Shown here one piece after another: positions 1-8,290 of a DNA stretch of 49,962 nt; position 1 is the first letter of the stretch, and each line of letters opens with the position of its first letter. The translations under genes and the position numbers were made by a program. The notes under the pieces were generated by a model that saw only the letters and a program-made list of their open reading frames with translations, ran no database searches and was not told the origin of the DNA. Location of the stretch: the NCBI GenBank assembly GCA_023398375.1, contig JAEWSH010000086.1, forward strand, positions 1-49,962, read 5' to 3'. The stretch comes from Bacillota bacterium. GTDB lineage: Bacteria > Bacillota > Clostridia > Lachnospirales > Lachnospiraceae.

Positions 1-234
1 AAAATTCGTATTCATAAATCTGTCATGGACAGGGTACTTGATTATTGCACTCATGAATACTTTTCGCCAGACGGTGATGAGCATTACATTGTTAGTTTTC
101 CTTTCATAGAGAACGAATACTACTACAATATTCTTTTTAGTTTTGGGTATAAATGCGAGTGTTTAGAGCCGTTACATATCCGCACAGAAATGAAGCGTAG
201 AATACATGATATAGCTACATTATACGAAAACTAG
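1..234 (+). CDS. C-terminal part of a WYL-domain transcriptional regulator (5' end outside window)
   Basis: The frame is open from base 1 and ends at a TAG stop at 232-234, so this is the tail of a gene that begins before the window. The 77 visible residues contain FIENEYYYNILFSFG and end in EMKRRIHDIATLYEN. This pattern is familiar from the C-terminal WCX segment of YafY-type WYL regulators, which bind DNA through an N-terminal helix-turn-helix and sense a ligand through the WYL domain. The internal ATG at 25 is inside the domain and is not a credible start. What it regulates cannot be told from this fragment. Confidence 0.7.
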   Translation, partial: KIRIHKSVMDRVLDYCTHEYFSPDGDEHYIVSFPFIENEYYYNILFSFGYKCECLEPLHIRTEMKRRIHDIATLYEN

Positions 235-565
235 AACAAGGAGTCTAGCCACAATGTTTAAGGATGCGGTTGATTATCCTACCGACAGCCTATCAGGTTC
301 AAACGTCATCATTTTTGTCTACTCAAGGCATGTGGAAACTGTGATTCTGATGACACGTTGTGGTAAAACCGATAAATAGGCCACTCAAACCACAATATGT
401 TGTGATTTTTAAGAGAAAATATAGATGACATAGGGTAATTGGAGAGATTCGACTTTAAAATCACAATTTCATACAAGCAAATCCAAGGACATTAGAACAG
501 CAAATCTTGGTGCCTTTTGTTGCCAAGCAAAAAATGTGTATTAATTATAACTAGAAAAATAAAAA
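235..565. other. Intergenic stretch with short remnant repeats
   Basis: No gene is supported here. Two short pieces recur elsewhere: bases 304-338 resemble 17954-17988, and the piece around 502-522 (AAATCTTGGTGCC) resembles one arm of the ICE-type hairpin repeat at 10754-10980. The segment lies between the WYL gene and the 3' end of the convergent MocR gene. A weak stem, CTTGG with CCAAG around 506-527, could terminate either gene but lacks a clean T-run. Confidence 0.4.
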
Positions 566-2062
566 TTAAACTTTAGGAATGTCTTCAGTATTATTTATCT
601 TATCTATAAATGAGAATACAATTTTACTTAAAGTTAAAATTCCATTTTCTAATTGTTCTTGATCCAAAGAAGAAAAGCTTAGACGTATATGATTAAATTC
701 AGGTTCGCTTGAATAACAGGTTGACCCGGTAAGAAAGGCAATATTGTTATTTTGAGCTTCAAAAACAAGACTCTCTGCACTTAGCCATGATGGAAGAGTG
801 ACCCAAATATTTGGCCCACCCATTGGCGAACTCCATTCAACAGTATCCGGCATATGTTTTTTAAGAAGATTTAAAATTAAATTACGCCTTTTATATAGAA
901 TATGATTCATACTTTTTAAATGCTTTTTCATGAATTCTAATTGAACAAAAGGTAATAACGCTTTTTGAGTTAATAATGGACTACCAAGATCAGAATTAGA
1001 CTTAGCCGCAATGAGTCTATTTAGTATTGTACCTGATGCTGCCAAAGCACCAATTCTGCAGCCAGGTGATAAAAATTTACTAAATCCTTTTATATATATT
1101 ACATGGCCATCGGTATCCATACTTTTTAATGCAGGTAAAGGATTCTTTTCAAACGAAATTTCACGCCAGGGATCATCTTCAACAATTAAACAATTAAAGT
1201 CTTTCGCAATTTCAATTAATTCTTTTCTTCTTTGCATGCTCATCACGGTTCCAGTTGGGTTATGGTAGGTTGGTATGGTATAAATTAATTTGGGGGAATA
1301 AGTATCACATAGCCGTAAAAGCAAATCAATCTGCATTCCATCTTTATCAACGGGAACAGATAAAATAGTAGCTCCTTGCCAGCGGAAAACGTCAATAGCA
1401 GCCGTATAGGTTGGAGCTTCCATAACTACAATGTCGCCCGCACCTATAAATGTTCTGGCAACTAAATTAATCGCTTGTTGCGAACCGTTCGTTATTATAA
1501 TTTCGTTTTTAGATATTGAAATACCGCTGGAAATTAAATAATCAGCTATGGCAGAACGAAATTCTAAATCTCCTTGTACAGGCCCGTACTCTGAAAGTAT
1601 ACCCGGATTTTTTAAGATGAAGGATGATATATGTCTGGAAATAAGGTGTTCAGGAAGTAAGGAACTGTGAACTGAGGCGGCTGACAACCATATTTGTGAT
1701 TTTGTTGTTAAACTAATATTTTGCCACCAAAATTGGGCTCTTGGAAGGTGATCAGGGATGGAAAGCTGCCAATTAAGAGAAGTCAAATCAGTGTTATGAT
1801 CTTTATGATTCATAATTATTTCTGTTTGAACATAAGTACCTTTTCCTTGTATTGTAGAAATAATGTTATCATCCGCTAGCATTGTATATGCCTTGGAAAC
1901 GGTAACCATACTTACATTTAGTATTTTTGAAAGGCTTCTGACAGAAGGTAAGCGGGAACCTTTATCTAATAAACCGGAGGATATTCGATCCGCAATTGAC
2001 TGATAAATTTGTTTAGATAAAGATATAGTAGTATTTCTATTTAAATCTATTATAATTTCCAT
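566..2062 (-). CDS. MocR/GntR-family regulator with aminotransferase-like effector domain
   Basis: The 498-residue protein has an N-terminal GntR-type winged helix (about residues 10-75; SRLPSVRSLSKILNVSMVTVSKAY) fused to a fold-type I PLP domain. The PLP domain shows NGSQQAINLV, IPTYHNPTGTVMS, VEDDPW and the PLP-lysine region YIKGFSKFLSPGCRIG. Length and order match the MocR family, where the aminotransferase-like part senses PLP or an amino compound instead of acting mainly as an enzyme. The start is preceded by AGGGAG. It is divergent from the PLP-dependent decarboxylase at 2177 and shares a 114-base control region with it, so I infer that it regulates that gene and itself. The ligand is unknown. 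Confidence 0.9.
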   Translation of the reverse strand: MEIIIDLNRNTTISLSKQIYQSIADRISSGLLDKGSRLPSVRSLSKILNVSMVTVSKAYTMLADDNIISTIQGKGTYVQTEIIMNHKDHNTDLTSLNWQLSIPDHLPRAQFWWQNISLTTKSQIWLSAASVHSSLLPEHLISRHISSFILKNPGILSEYGPVQGDLEFRSAIADYLISSGISISKNEIIITNGSQQAINLVARTFIGAGDIVVMEAPTYTAAIDVFRWQGATILSVPVDKDGMQIDLLLRLCDTYSPKLIYTIPTYHNPTGTVMSMQRRKELIEIAKDFNCLIVEDDPWREISFEKNPLPALKSMDTDGHVIYIKGFSKFLSPGCRIGALAASGTILNRLIAAKSNSDLGSPLLTQKALLPFVQLEFMKKHLKSMNHILYKRRNLILNLLKKHMPDTVEWSSPMGGPNIWVTLPSWLSAESLVFEAQNNNIAFLTGSTCYSSEPEFNHIRLSFSSLDQEQLENGILTLSKIVFSFIDKINNTEDIPKV

Positions 2063-2077
2063 CTTGCACTCCCTAAG

Positions 2078-2142
2078 TGTTATAGTCTGCTGTTGACTGT
2101 TATACGTGTTATGTAGTAATTATATTATAACATACTATAACA
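2078..2142. promoter_or_regulatory. Shared MocR/decarboxylase control region with repeated TGTTATA boxes
   Basis: Boxes of the form TGTTATA(G/C) lie at 2078-2086 and 2098-2105, a variant TGTTATGT at 2107-2114, and the inverted form ACTATAACA at 2134-2142. MocR regulators are known to bind spaced direct or inverted repeats between divergent genes, which fits. The outer boxes TGTTATAGT and ACTATAACA are exact inverted copies. TATAAT-like hexamers are present on both strands. Binding itself is inference. Confidence 0.55.
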
Positions 2143-2176
2143 ATGTCGAGCATGAAAATTTGAAAGGAGCATATCA

Positions 2177-3595
2177 ATGGATAAAAATTTAGAAAATGAT
2201 TTAACTAATATTAATACTTTATTAGAAAAAGTAAAGAACTACTCATTTGATTTTTTAGAAAACATTAATAAAATACCAGCTTTTCCAGATAGGAGCAGTG
2301 TTTATTTGCCTTCACAATTAAACAAAAATGGATTAGGCAGTGAAGACACATTAGAAGAGTTTATGCAAAGATTTTATAAAGGGATCGTTTCAAGTGGGGG
2401 ATCAAGGTATTTTGGTTTTGTAACGGGAGGGGCAACTCCGGCGGCTTTAATGGGAGACTGGTTAGTGAGCACATTTGATCAAAATGCTACAGCTTGTGAT
2501 CATTCAAGTGCAGCAAAAATTGAAGGAGAAACCATAAATTTATTAAAGCAGCTTTTCGGATTACCAGAACAATTTTCAGGAGCATTTGTAACAGGCGCTA
2601 CCATGGCTAATTTTGTTGGATTAGCAATTGGCAGGCAGTGGGTAGCCAATCAATTAGGCATTCATCTATCCTTAGATGGACTGTATTTAATCCCACCGAT
2701 TCAGATTGTGAGTGCCACTCCTCATTCGAGTATTTTAAAAGTGATGTCTATGTTGGGTATGGGAAGAAATAATATGCATTATATTCCAACAATCGATAAA
2801 AGAGAGGCTATAGATATCGAAGCATTAGAAAATTACTTAAAGCAATTGAATGGGGAACCATGTATTGTTGTAGCAAATGCAGGAACAGTGAATACGGTTG
2901 ATTTTGATGATTTAAAACAGATTGGAGAATTAAAGAAAAAATATAATTTTTTTCTCCATGTTGATGGAGCCTTTGGTGGTTGTGCTTCTTGCTCCACAAA
3001 ATATAAGCACTTTGTAGAAGGAATGGAAGAAGCAGATTCCATTACGATAGATGCGCACAAATGGCTCAATGTTTCCTATGATAGTGCAATGCAATTCACA
3101 AAACATCCTAACCTTCAGCTACAGGTTTTTCAAAATAATGCTGTATACTTAGGCGATATTTCCGAAACACCTGACTTTGTTCATTTAGTTCCAGAGAATT
3201 CAAGGAGGTTAAGAGCTCTTCCTGTATGGTTTACAATAAAGGCATATGGACAAAACGGATATAAGGAGATCATTGAGAGGAATTGCGAATTAGCTCAATT
3301 GCTAAGTGAAAAAATCTATGAATCGAAGAATTTTAAATTACTGTCAACTACCAGATTAAATGTTGTCTGCTTTACCATTCAGTTTGGTGAACATACGATG
3401 ACATTAGAGAATATACAACAATTTTTGAATTTAGTGAATGAAGATGGTAGCGCATTTTTTACTCAAACCATATATAAAGGAAAACCTGGAATGCGTGCAG
3501 CAATCAGTAATTGGAGGACAGAGGAAAAAGATATTGAAATTGCGTGGGAAGCATTAAATAAGGCGTATAACGCCTACGTTAAAACGATAATATAA
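2177..3595 (+). CDS. PLP-dependent group II decarboxylase-family protein
   Basis: A 472-residue fold-type I PLP enzyme. Visible signatures are SGGSRYFGFVTGGATPAALMGDWL near residue 75, VTGATMANFVGL, ATPHSSILKV, HVDGAFGG (the Asp that holds the PLP pyridine nitrogen) and DAHKWLNVSYDS, whose Lys should bind PLP. This is the layout of the glutamate, diaminobutyrate and aromatic amino acid decarboxylase group. The substrate cannot be read from sequence. The ATG follows GAAAGGAG at a good distance. It is divergent from a MocR regulator, a common pairing in which the regulator senses PLP or the amino substrate. The GNAT gene downstream may be co-transcribed. Confidence 0.88.
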   Translation: MDKNLENDLTNINTLLEKVKNYSFDFLENINKIPAFPDRSSVYLPSQLNKNGLGSEDTLEEFMQRFYKGIVSSGGSRYFGFVTGGATPAALMGDWLVSTFDQNATACDHSSAAKIEGETINLLKQLFGLPEQFSGAFVTGATMANFVGLAIGRQWVANQLGIHLSLDGLYLIPPIQIVSATPHSSILKVMSMLGMGRNNMHYIPTIDKREAIDIEALENYLKQLNGEPCIVVANAGTVNTVDFDDLKQIGELKKKYNFFLHVDGAFGGCASCSTKYKHFVEGMEEADSITIDAHKWLNVSYDSAMQFTKHPNLQLQVFQNNAVYLGDISETPDFVHLVPENSRRLRALPVWFTIKAYGQNGYKEIIERNCELAQLLSEKIYESKNFKLLSTTRLNVVCFTIQFGEHTMTLENIQQFLNLVNEDGSAFFTQTIYKGKPGMRAAISNWRTEEKDIEIAWEALNKAYNAYVKTII

Positions 3596-3637
3596 ATTTC
3601 TTAATATACATCAAATTGCGAGAATAGGACAAATAAA

Positions 3638-4426
3638 ATGATTGAAGTAGAAAAAATGCAATTATCACAAGTATCATTATTATTTAATGAAGTTGAAGAT
3701 TCCATGGTAAAAGCATGTTTGCAGGGCTATATGGGAAGTGCATTTGTTAAATACATGAATCACCCTAAGGCCGTAATGATTGTAAGCGGAGAATACTGTT
3801 TTTGGGGTGGCGATCCTAATTCACAAGAAGCTGAGTACCTTGTCAGGAACATATTTTCTGTCGCCAAACCCACGAGCCTGATTGCAATCTATCCGGAGAC
3901 TGAGCCAGATTGGGAAAAGCTATTGTTGACGATGACCCAATACAATCCGGTTGTCATACCTCGTTATGGAATCGTACAGAAAGATTATATGTTTGATAAT
4001 AGCGTACTGCAATCATACATTGATTCTATACCAGAAGGATTTGACCTTGCACCCTTTAATGAAAATATTTATCATCAGGCAATTAAAGAGGCTTGGTCAC
4101 AGGAGTTTTGTGAAACCTTTTCATCCGCAGAGGATTATCTGGCACGAGGATTCGGATTCGCAGTGCTGAAAGATGGTAAATTGACATCAGGAGCTTCTAC
4201 AATGACGGTTTATAACGGAGGTATTGAGATACAAGTCGCAACGCATAAAGAATATAAAAGGAATGGACTGGCGCTCGCGTGTGCGGCTGCAATGATTCAG
4301 GAATGCGTAAGAAGGAAAATTCGTCCTTGCTGGGATGCAGCGAATCTGATCTCGAAAAAAATGGCATTAAAGCTTGGTTATGAATATCGTGGGGAATATA
4401 ACACTACCCATATAAGTAAGTCGTGA
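3638..4426 (+). CDS. GNAT-family N-acetyltransferase
   Basis: A 262-residue two-domain protein whose C-terminal third carries the GNAT acetyl-CoA fold: IEIQVATHKEYKRNGLALACAAAMIQECVRR (beta4, pyrophosphate-binding loop and helix) followed by CWDAANLISKKMALKLGYEYRGEY. The N-terminal 120 residues have the character of the GNAT_acetyltr_2-type group (FWGGDPNS, IYPETEPDWEKLL). The ribosome site is weak (AGGAC). It lies 42 bases after the decarboxylase in the same direction, so co-transcription is plausible. The acceptor substrate is unknown. Confidence 0.8.
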   Translation: MIEVEKMQLSQVSLLFNEVEDSMVKACLQGYMGSAFVKYMNHPKAVMIVSGEYCFWGGDPNSQEAEYLVRNIFSVAKPTSLIAIYPETEPDWEKLLLTMTQYNPVVIPRYGIVQKDYMFDNSVLQSYIDSIPEGFDLAPFNENIYHQAIKEAWSQEFCETFSSAEDYLARGFGFAVLKDGKLTSGASTMTVYNGGIEIQVATHKEYKRNGLALACAAAMIQECVRRKIRPCWDAANLISKKMALKLGYEYRGEYNTTHISKS

Positions 4427-4661
4427 AATTTGCATCAGTAGACTCTTAAAAGTATATGTCATTGAGCATGATATTGATTTAAGCAGTACATCATTTATTT
4501 AATGGATTATTAGCACAAAAATTAGATATTAAGAAAATAAAAATCTCTTTATCAATAAAAGAAATCAATATGGACATGGGATTTGAAGAATGCAATAGGA
4601 CTATCTTAAACCACTGGAATAAAATCAAGTCATTTATAATATTTCGCTACATATGGAGAAT

Positions 4662-4892
4662 CCAGAGGCATTGAGATAGAAAAATCTTGATGTCTCTGTT
4701 TTCATATAAACCCCAAAAAACAATTTAATAAATCTGCCATCAGGCAAACAACCATGAGGTTATGTTCTTCGTTACTGAAAAACATAGCCTCTTTTTTGTT
4801 GTCCGATTTGCAGAAAAAGAAAGGACTGATTAAAGTGATTACAAAATTAATGAGAGATACACCTCTCGCCGCCATAGAAATAGAAATGCAAC
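4662..4892 (+). repeat. ICE-type leader repeat, copy A
   Basis: This block is nearly the same as 10754-10980, and its first half matches 17092-17187. It contains, in order, an imperfect hairpin (CAGAGGCATTGAGAT pairing with ATCTTGATGTCTCTG), the common stretch around CAATTTAATAAATCTG, a terminator-like hairpin at 4756-4797, and a GTG start with the coding sequence for DTPLAAIEIEMQ. Such arrangements occur ahead of gene modules in clostridial conjugative elements. I infer these are leftovers of related ICE modules. Bases 4427-4661 upstream hold nothing recognisable. Confidence 0.7.
4756..4797 (+). terminator. Hairpin plus T-run inside leader repeat A (possible attenuator)
   Basis: GAGGTTATGTT (4756-4766) pairs with AACATAGCCTC (4781-4791) with one G-T pair, followed by TTTTTT. 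It sits 38 bases ahead of the GTG at 4835. It therefore looks like an intrinsic terminator or attenuator in the leader of the downstream gene. The same hairpin is conserved in copy B at 10845-10885. Confidence 0.7.
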
Positions 4893-5073
4893 TTATTCCC
4901 GGCTTTACTCCTCGTGCTTGCGGAACATTCCGAAGTCAGCAAAGATATGTAAATCCAACCCCTATTTTATTGAAGAATTGCTAAGGTTGTTTCTGAAAGA
5001 GATAGAGATACAGGCATTTGCTCTGCGAGTGCAAAGAATCATAGAGGCTGCGAGCAACCTCGGAGAAAGCGAG
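4835..5073 (+). pseudogene. Frameshifted ICE accessory gene
   Basis: Reading from GTG 4835 (AAAGGA just upstream) gives MITKLMRDTPLAAIEIEMQ and then PGFTPRACGTFRSQQ, which stops at 4984. A second frame, open across about 4940-5073, continues with a credible helical protein, FIEELLRLFLKEIEIQAFALRVQRII, that runs into the DUF6075 gene. The simplest reading is one ancestral gene broken by a shift near 4940-4960. The N-terminal 17 residues recur in the truncated copy at 10924. I do not know the function; the context is ICE debris. Confidence 0.5.
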
Positions 5074-5457
5074 ATGAACCAAATGCTTTTTAGAAATGCA
5101 GAGCATAAAAAGAGATTTCAAAGTATCTGTAAAAGCGGTCTGTTTCCGAAGCTAGAAGAAAGCTACGGATATGCAGCCGCTATTTTTTTACTCTCTGCAG
5201 ATGCGTTTGTCTGGAGTAAGGCAAAAAATTTTGTAGACAGTCAACGCATCCATTTTGAAGCTATCCGCATTCATGGGGTGGATTTAGATAGATATGCCAT
5301 TTTTCATATGGCAAAGGAACTTTACTCCGGCAAGTCTCACATTACGGTTTCTGAACTTAGTGATCCGGAGCTGATAAATGATAGGCTCCTGCGGCTTATC
5401 GTCAATGCCTTTTTAGTGAGGCGGTATGGAATCAATGTAATCAAAGGAGGGCGATAG
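5074..5457 (+). CDS. DUF6075-type ICE protein
   Basis: The 127-residue product starts MNQMLFRNAEHKKRF and contains YAAAIFLLSADAFVW and DLYAIFHMAKELYSG-like segments. This is the pattern I recall for the small DUF6075 proteins carried on conjugative elements of Firmicutes; no biochemical role is known to me. ATG 5074 is chosen because GGAGA lies 8 bases upstream and the family usually begins here. The frame remains open upstream, so a fused longer product is possible. A fragment of the same gene lies at 19203-19289. The next gene starts 3 bases after its stop. Confidence 0.6.
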   Translation: MNQMLFRNAEHKKRFQSICKSGLFPKLEESYGYAAAIFLLSADAFVWSKAKNFVDSQRIHFEAIRIHGVDLDRYAIFHMAKELYSGKSHITVSELSDPELINDRLLRLIVNAFLVRRYGINVIKGGR

Positions 5458-5459
5458 CA

Positions 5460-5744
5460 GTGGAAAAAAAAGGGCTTCAAACCTTGCGGCTGTGGAATCC
5501 CCTGTTCACAAAGATTTATCGTAAAAACGAATGGGGCGACACTGAAAATGAACCAGAGGATATGGATACTAATGAAATAGTGGAATATCAAGAGGAAATT
5601 CTAGCAGCTATTGAACGAGAGAAATATTCATTTTACTTCAAGGCTGGAATTGTTAATGTCAGACGAGAAGGTAAGTCGATGTATTATACAATTAATAAAC
5701 AAGGATTTAAAACAGCTAAAATGTTTTTAATGAATTTGAAGTAA
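5460..5744 (+). CDS. Chimeric ORF: ICE protein N-terminus joined to an ArsR-type C-terminus
   Basis: GTG 5460 follows AAAGGAGG. Residues 1 to about 55 (LWNPLFTKIYRKNEWGD, then an acidic EIVEYQEEILAAIERE helix) look like a small ICE protein. From about residue 56 the sequence changes to FKAGIVNVRREGKSMYYTIN, the winged-helix beta-hairpin of ArsR-family repressors, but the recognition helix of an ArsR domain is missing. I infer an in-frame deletion junction near 5625-5640 that joined an ICE gene to the 3' end of an arsR-like gene. It is unlikely to bind DNA as an ArsR repressor. Confidence 0.55.
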   Translation: MEKKGLQTLRLWNPLFTKIYRKNEWGDTENEPEDMDTNEIVEYQEEILAAIEREKYSFYFKAGIVNVRREGKSMYYTINKQGFKTAKMFLMNLK

Positions 5745-5940
5745 ATTAGCAAATATTGGTTCATGCTGGATTGGTACAATTTTCTCGGGAAAGATTTAAT
5801 AAAGAGAATGTATACTAATGTAGATAATAAGATAGGCTGGTTCTATAATTATTATTCTTTAAAAATACGAATAATATAATAAGGGAAATTGATGAAGTAT
5901 AAATATATTGGGCATATGATAAAAAAAATTGCAAAGGGCA

Positions 5941-5978
5941 TTGACAACTATATAAACTTAACCTATACTATATATAGT
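5941..5978 (+). promoter_or_regulatory. Promoter and putative Rrf2 operator
   Basis: TTGACA at 5941-5946, a 17-base spacer and TATACT at 5964-5969 form a near-consensus housekeeping promoter. A perfect 12-base palindrome, ACTATATATAGT (5967-5978), overlaps the -10 end. A repressor bound there would block transcription, and the downstream gene encodes an Rrf2-type regulator, so autoregulation is likely. Confidence 0.6.
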
Positions 5979-6005
5979 TCAATAAAGCATAAAAGGATGA
6001 TAAGT

Positions 6006-6422
6006 ATGGCATACTCATTAGCAATGTACCAGGCAATATCAATAGTAATATATATTGCTTCCAAGAAAGAAGAATGTGAATATGAATTTTTTACTACAAA
6101 ATCAATATCGGAGAGATTAGGGATATCTGCACCTACTACTGTTAAAATATTGAATAGTCTAAATGCATCAGGGATAACTATGACTAAAGAAGGTGCAAAG
6201 GGCGGCATTACAATGGCAAAATCACCTTCTGAAATTACACTATTTGATATATTCGTAATATTGGAGAAGGATAGACCTCTTTTTAAAACTGATTTGAATA
6301 TTAAAATTCACGGACAAGAAGTAGATGCTTTGAAATCTAAGGTCCAAAAATGCCTGATTGATTCTGAAAAGGCTATGAAAGAATCTTTGGGCAAAACTAC
6401 AATACAGGATTTAATGAAATAG
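6006..6422 (+). CDS. Rrf2-family transcriptional regulator
   Basis: The 138-residue protein has a winged helix with TTKSISERLGISAPTTVKILNSLNASG and the wing KEGAKGGITMAKSPSEITLFDIF, both diagnostic of Rrf2. Only one Cys is present in the C-terminal half (QKCLID), so the three-Cys Fe-S pocket of IscR/NsrR is absent. It probably senses something else. ATG 6006 is chosen over upstream in-frame starts because those lie in or before the promoter, and AAAAGG sits 9 bases before 6006. The flavodoxin, SDR and reductase genes that follow in the same direction are its likely targets. Confidence 0.85.
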   Translation: MAYSLAMYQAISIVIYIASKKEECEYEFFTTKSISERLGISAPTTVKILNSLNASGITMTKEGAKGGITMAKSPSEITLFDIFVILEKDRPLFKTDLNIKIHGQEVDALKSKVQKCLIDSEKAMKESLGKTTIQDLMK

Positions 6423-6535
6423 TAGTATATCAAGAACTCTTTTTCAGTAAGAGTTCTATTTTATAACTATAACTAAATATAATTAATATAAAGAATATAA
6501 TATATATTAGATAATAGGGAAGAGCGTGATTTGAT

Positions 6536-7036
6536 ATGAAGGAAAAAGAGCTGAGAGTCCTTGTAGTGTACTACTCTTTTGAGGGTAATCCAAAATTGAT
6601 AGCCGAAGCTATCGCAGAAGAAACAGACTGCAGAATTCTTAAATTAGATGTTGAAAAACCAATAGTAAACATTTCAACAAAGTATGTAGTAGGAGGAAAA
6701 CAAGTAATATTGAAAGAAAAGCCGAAACTAATGCCATATAACTTTGATGCAGAGAATTATGATTTGCTTTTCATAGGAACACCAGTCTGGGCTTGGAATT
6801 ATTCGCCTGCTCTGAGAACCTTCTTTTCGGAAAATATGATACAAAATAAGAAGATCGCTTTATTTAGCTGTAATGGAGGAGATAGCGGAAAAACCTTTGA
6901 AAATATGAAAAAAGTACTTAGAAATAATGAATTCTTAAGTGAAATTCAATTTTATGAGCCAATAACTGTCAATAAACAAAAAAATATTGATTTGGCTAGA
7001 TCATGGGCAGAGAAAGTGGTTTTATCGATGGAATAA
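6536..7036 (+). CDS. Flavodoxin-family protein
   Basis: A 166-residue flavodoxin-like protein. LVVYYSFEGNPKLIAEAIAEE is the FMN phosphate-binding loop at the N-terminus, although the usual T/S-x-T pattern is replaced by SFEGNPK. GTPVWAWNYSPALRTF is the second FMN loop, typical of the flavodoxin_4/BilS-like group. It should act as a cytoplasmic FMN electron carrier or quinone/nitro reductase. It lies between the Rrf2 regulator and the SDR genes, all in one direction, suggesting a redox-stress module. Confidence 0.82.
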   Translation: MKEKELRVLVVYYSFEGNPKLIAEAIAEETDCRILKLDVEKPIVNISTKYVVGGKQVILKEKPKLMPYNFDAENYDLLFIGTPVWAWNYSPALRTFFSENMIQNKKIALFSCNGGDSGKTFENMKKVLRNNEFLSEIQFYEPITVNKQKNIDLARSWAEKVVLSME

Positions 7037-7102
7037 ACCAATGCAGAATTATAATTAAAGTTAATGTCAAAAAATTAAAATAAAATTATGGAGGTATTTT
7101 TT

Positions 7103-8092
7103 ATGAAAACAATTTCTTTAGTAACAGGCGGAAATGGACTTTTGGGAAACACTCTTGTTCGGGAACTTATTAACTCAGGCGAAAATGTACGGGCCAGTGT
7201 GCGAGATATACATAATAAGAAGCCATTTGAAGGCCTTGACTGCGAGGTGATTTATGCAGATATTCTTGATAAAAAATCACTGATTGAAGCTATGCAAGGT
7301 ATTGATATCCTATATCATGTTGCAGCAGTATTTAAGCACTGGTCGGAAGATCCGGAAAAAGATATTATTGAAGCAAATTTAACTGCCACAAGAAATGTTC
7401 TTGAAGCCGCTGCGGAAGCGAGTGTGAAAAAAGTTGTGTATGTGAGTTCGATTGCCGCTTTGGATTATTCTAAAACGCCAATTGATGAAAGCACTTGGGG
7501 AAATGAATTTCCAAATCCATATGCCAAATCAAAGAATGATGCAGAAAAACTCGCATGGAAACTGGCAGCAGATTTAAATCTATGGATGGTGTCGATACTC
7601 CCATCATCGATTATTGGGTCAAATTTATATGGCAGGCTTAACCCAATTATGGGTCTTTTAAATATGATAATAAAGAACCGGCTGCCCTTTGACCCTGATT
7701 TTTCCTATAGCTATGTCAATGCACGAGATGTTGCCAAAGGAATGATTTTAGCAATTCAAAAAGGGAGAAGCGGTGAACGGTATATTCTTGCAACTGATAG
7801 TTCAATTTCCACAACTCAGGTAATTGATATAGCAAAATCACTTTTTTCTGATATTAGCAAACCGGATATTTTGTCCAAACAGACTTTGATAGATATGGCC
7901 ATGAAAATGGAAGAGGAAAGTAAGACTACACATAGACCGCCGTTGTTATTGGTAGGAAACGTGGAACTGCTTTACGGTGCAGAAGTAAGGCTTGATATTT
8001 CAAAAGCTAAGAGAGAACTGGGATACAATCCGACATCGCCTGAAGAAGCAATTAAAGAAGCATTACTTCAGCTATCTAAAGAGAGCTTGTGA
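7103..8092 (+). CDS. NAD(P)-dependent epimerase/reductase, extended SDR, copy A (intact)
   Basis: A 329-residue extended short-chain dehydrogenase related to dihydroflavonol-4-reductase-like proteins. The N-terminal TGGNGLLG is the nucleotide-binding glycine motif, VYVSSIAAL carries the catalytic Ser and YAKSK is the YxxxK pair. It should reduce a carbonyl with NAD(P)H; substrate unknown. An ATG at 7088 is rejected because the GGAGG ribosome site lies directly after it; ATG 7103 is correctly spaced. This is the intact member of a tandem duplication: copy B starts 199 bases after its stop, and a deleted reductase remnant lies between them. Confidence 0.88.
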   Translation: MKTISLVTGGNGLLGNTLVRELINSGENVRASVRDIHNKKPFEGLDCEVIYADILDKKSLIEAMQGIDILYHVAAVFKHWSEDPEKDIIEANLTATRNVLEAAAEASVKKVVYVSSIAALDYSKTPIDESTWGNEFPNPYAKSKNDAEKLAWKLAADLNLWMVSILPSSIIGSNLYGRLNPIMGLLNMIIKNRLPFDPDFSYSYVNARDVAKGMILAIQKGRSGERYILATDSSISTTQVIDIAKSLFSDISKPDILSKQTLIDMAMKMEEESKTTHRPPLLLVGNVELLYGAEVRLDISKAKRELGYNPTSPEEAIKEALLQLSKESL

Positions 8093-8152
8093 TAAAACTT
8101 ATTTTAGAATAAGGAAAGCAAAGAGGGGGAATCCATTGAAGAGAGTAACTAT

Positions 8153-8202
8153 ATGAAAGTTATAAGTATAAATGGTAGTTAAGAGCAAATGATTATCTTT
8201 TA
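8153..8202 (+). pseudogene. Internally deleted FMN-reductase remnant
   Basis: The first 25 bases (ATG 8153, coding MKVISINGS then stop) match the start of the reductase gene at 9308. The following bases AGAGCAAATGATTATCTTTTA match 9629-9650 of the same gene. About 300 bases of the middle are missing. This shows that the duplicated unit once held SDR plus reductase and that the reductase of the first unit was removed by deletion. Confidence 0.8.
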
Positions 8203-8290
8203 AATACAATGCGAGGTGACTATAGTGGTAGTTATGCCATGGAGGTATAGTGCTTAGTATCAAATTAATAAAAATTTGGAGGTATTCATT

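Noticed and set aside
4754..4834. In-frame ATG upstream of GTG 4835 for the ICE pseudogene
   Set aside because: It would translate through the terminator hairpin and has no ribosome site; GTG 4835 with AAAGGA is the better start.
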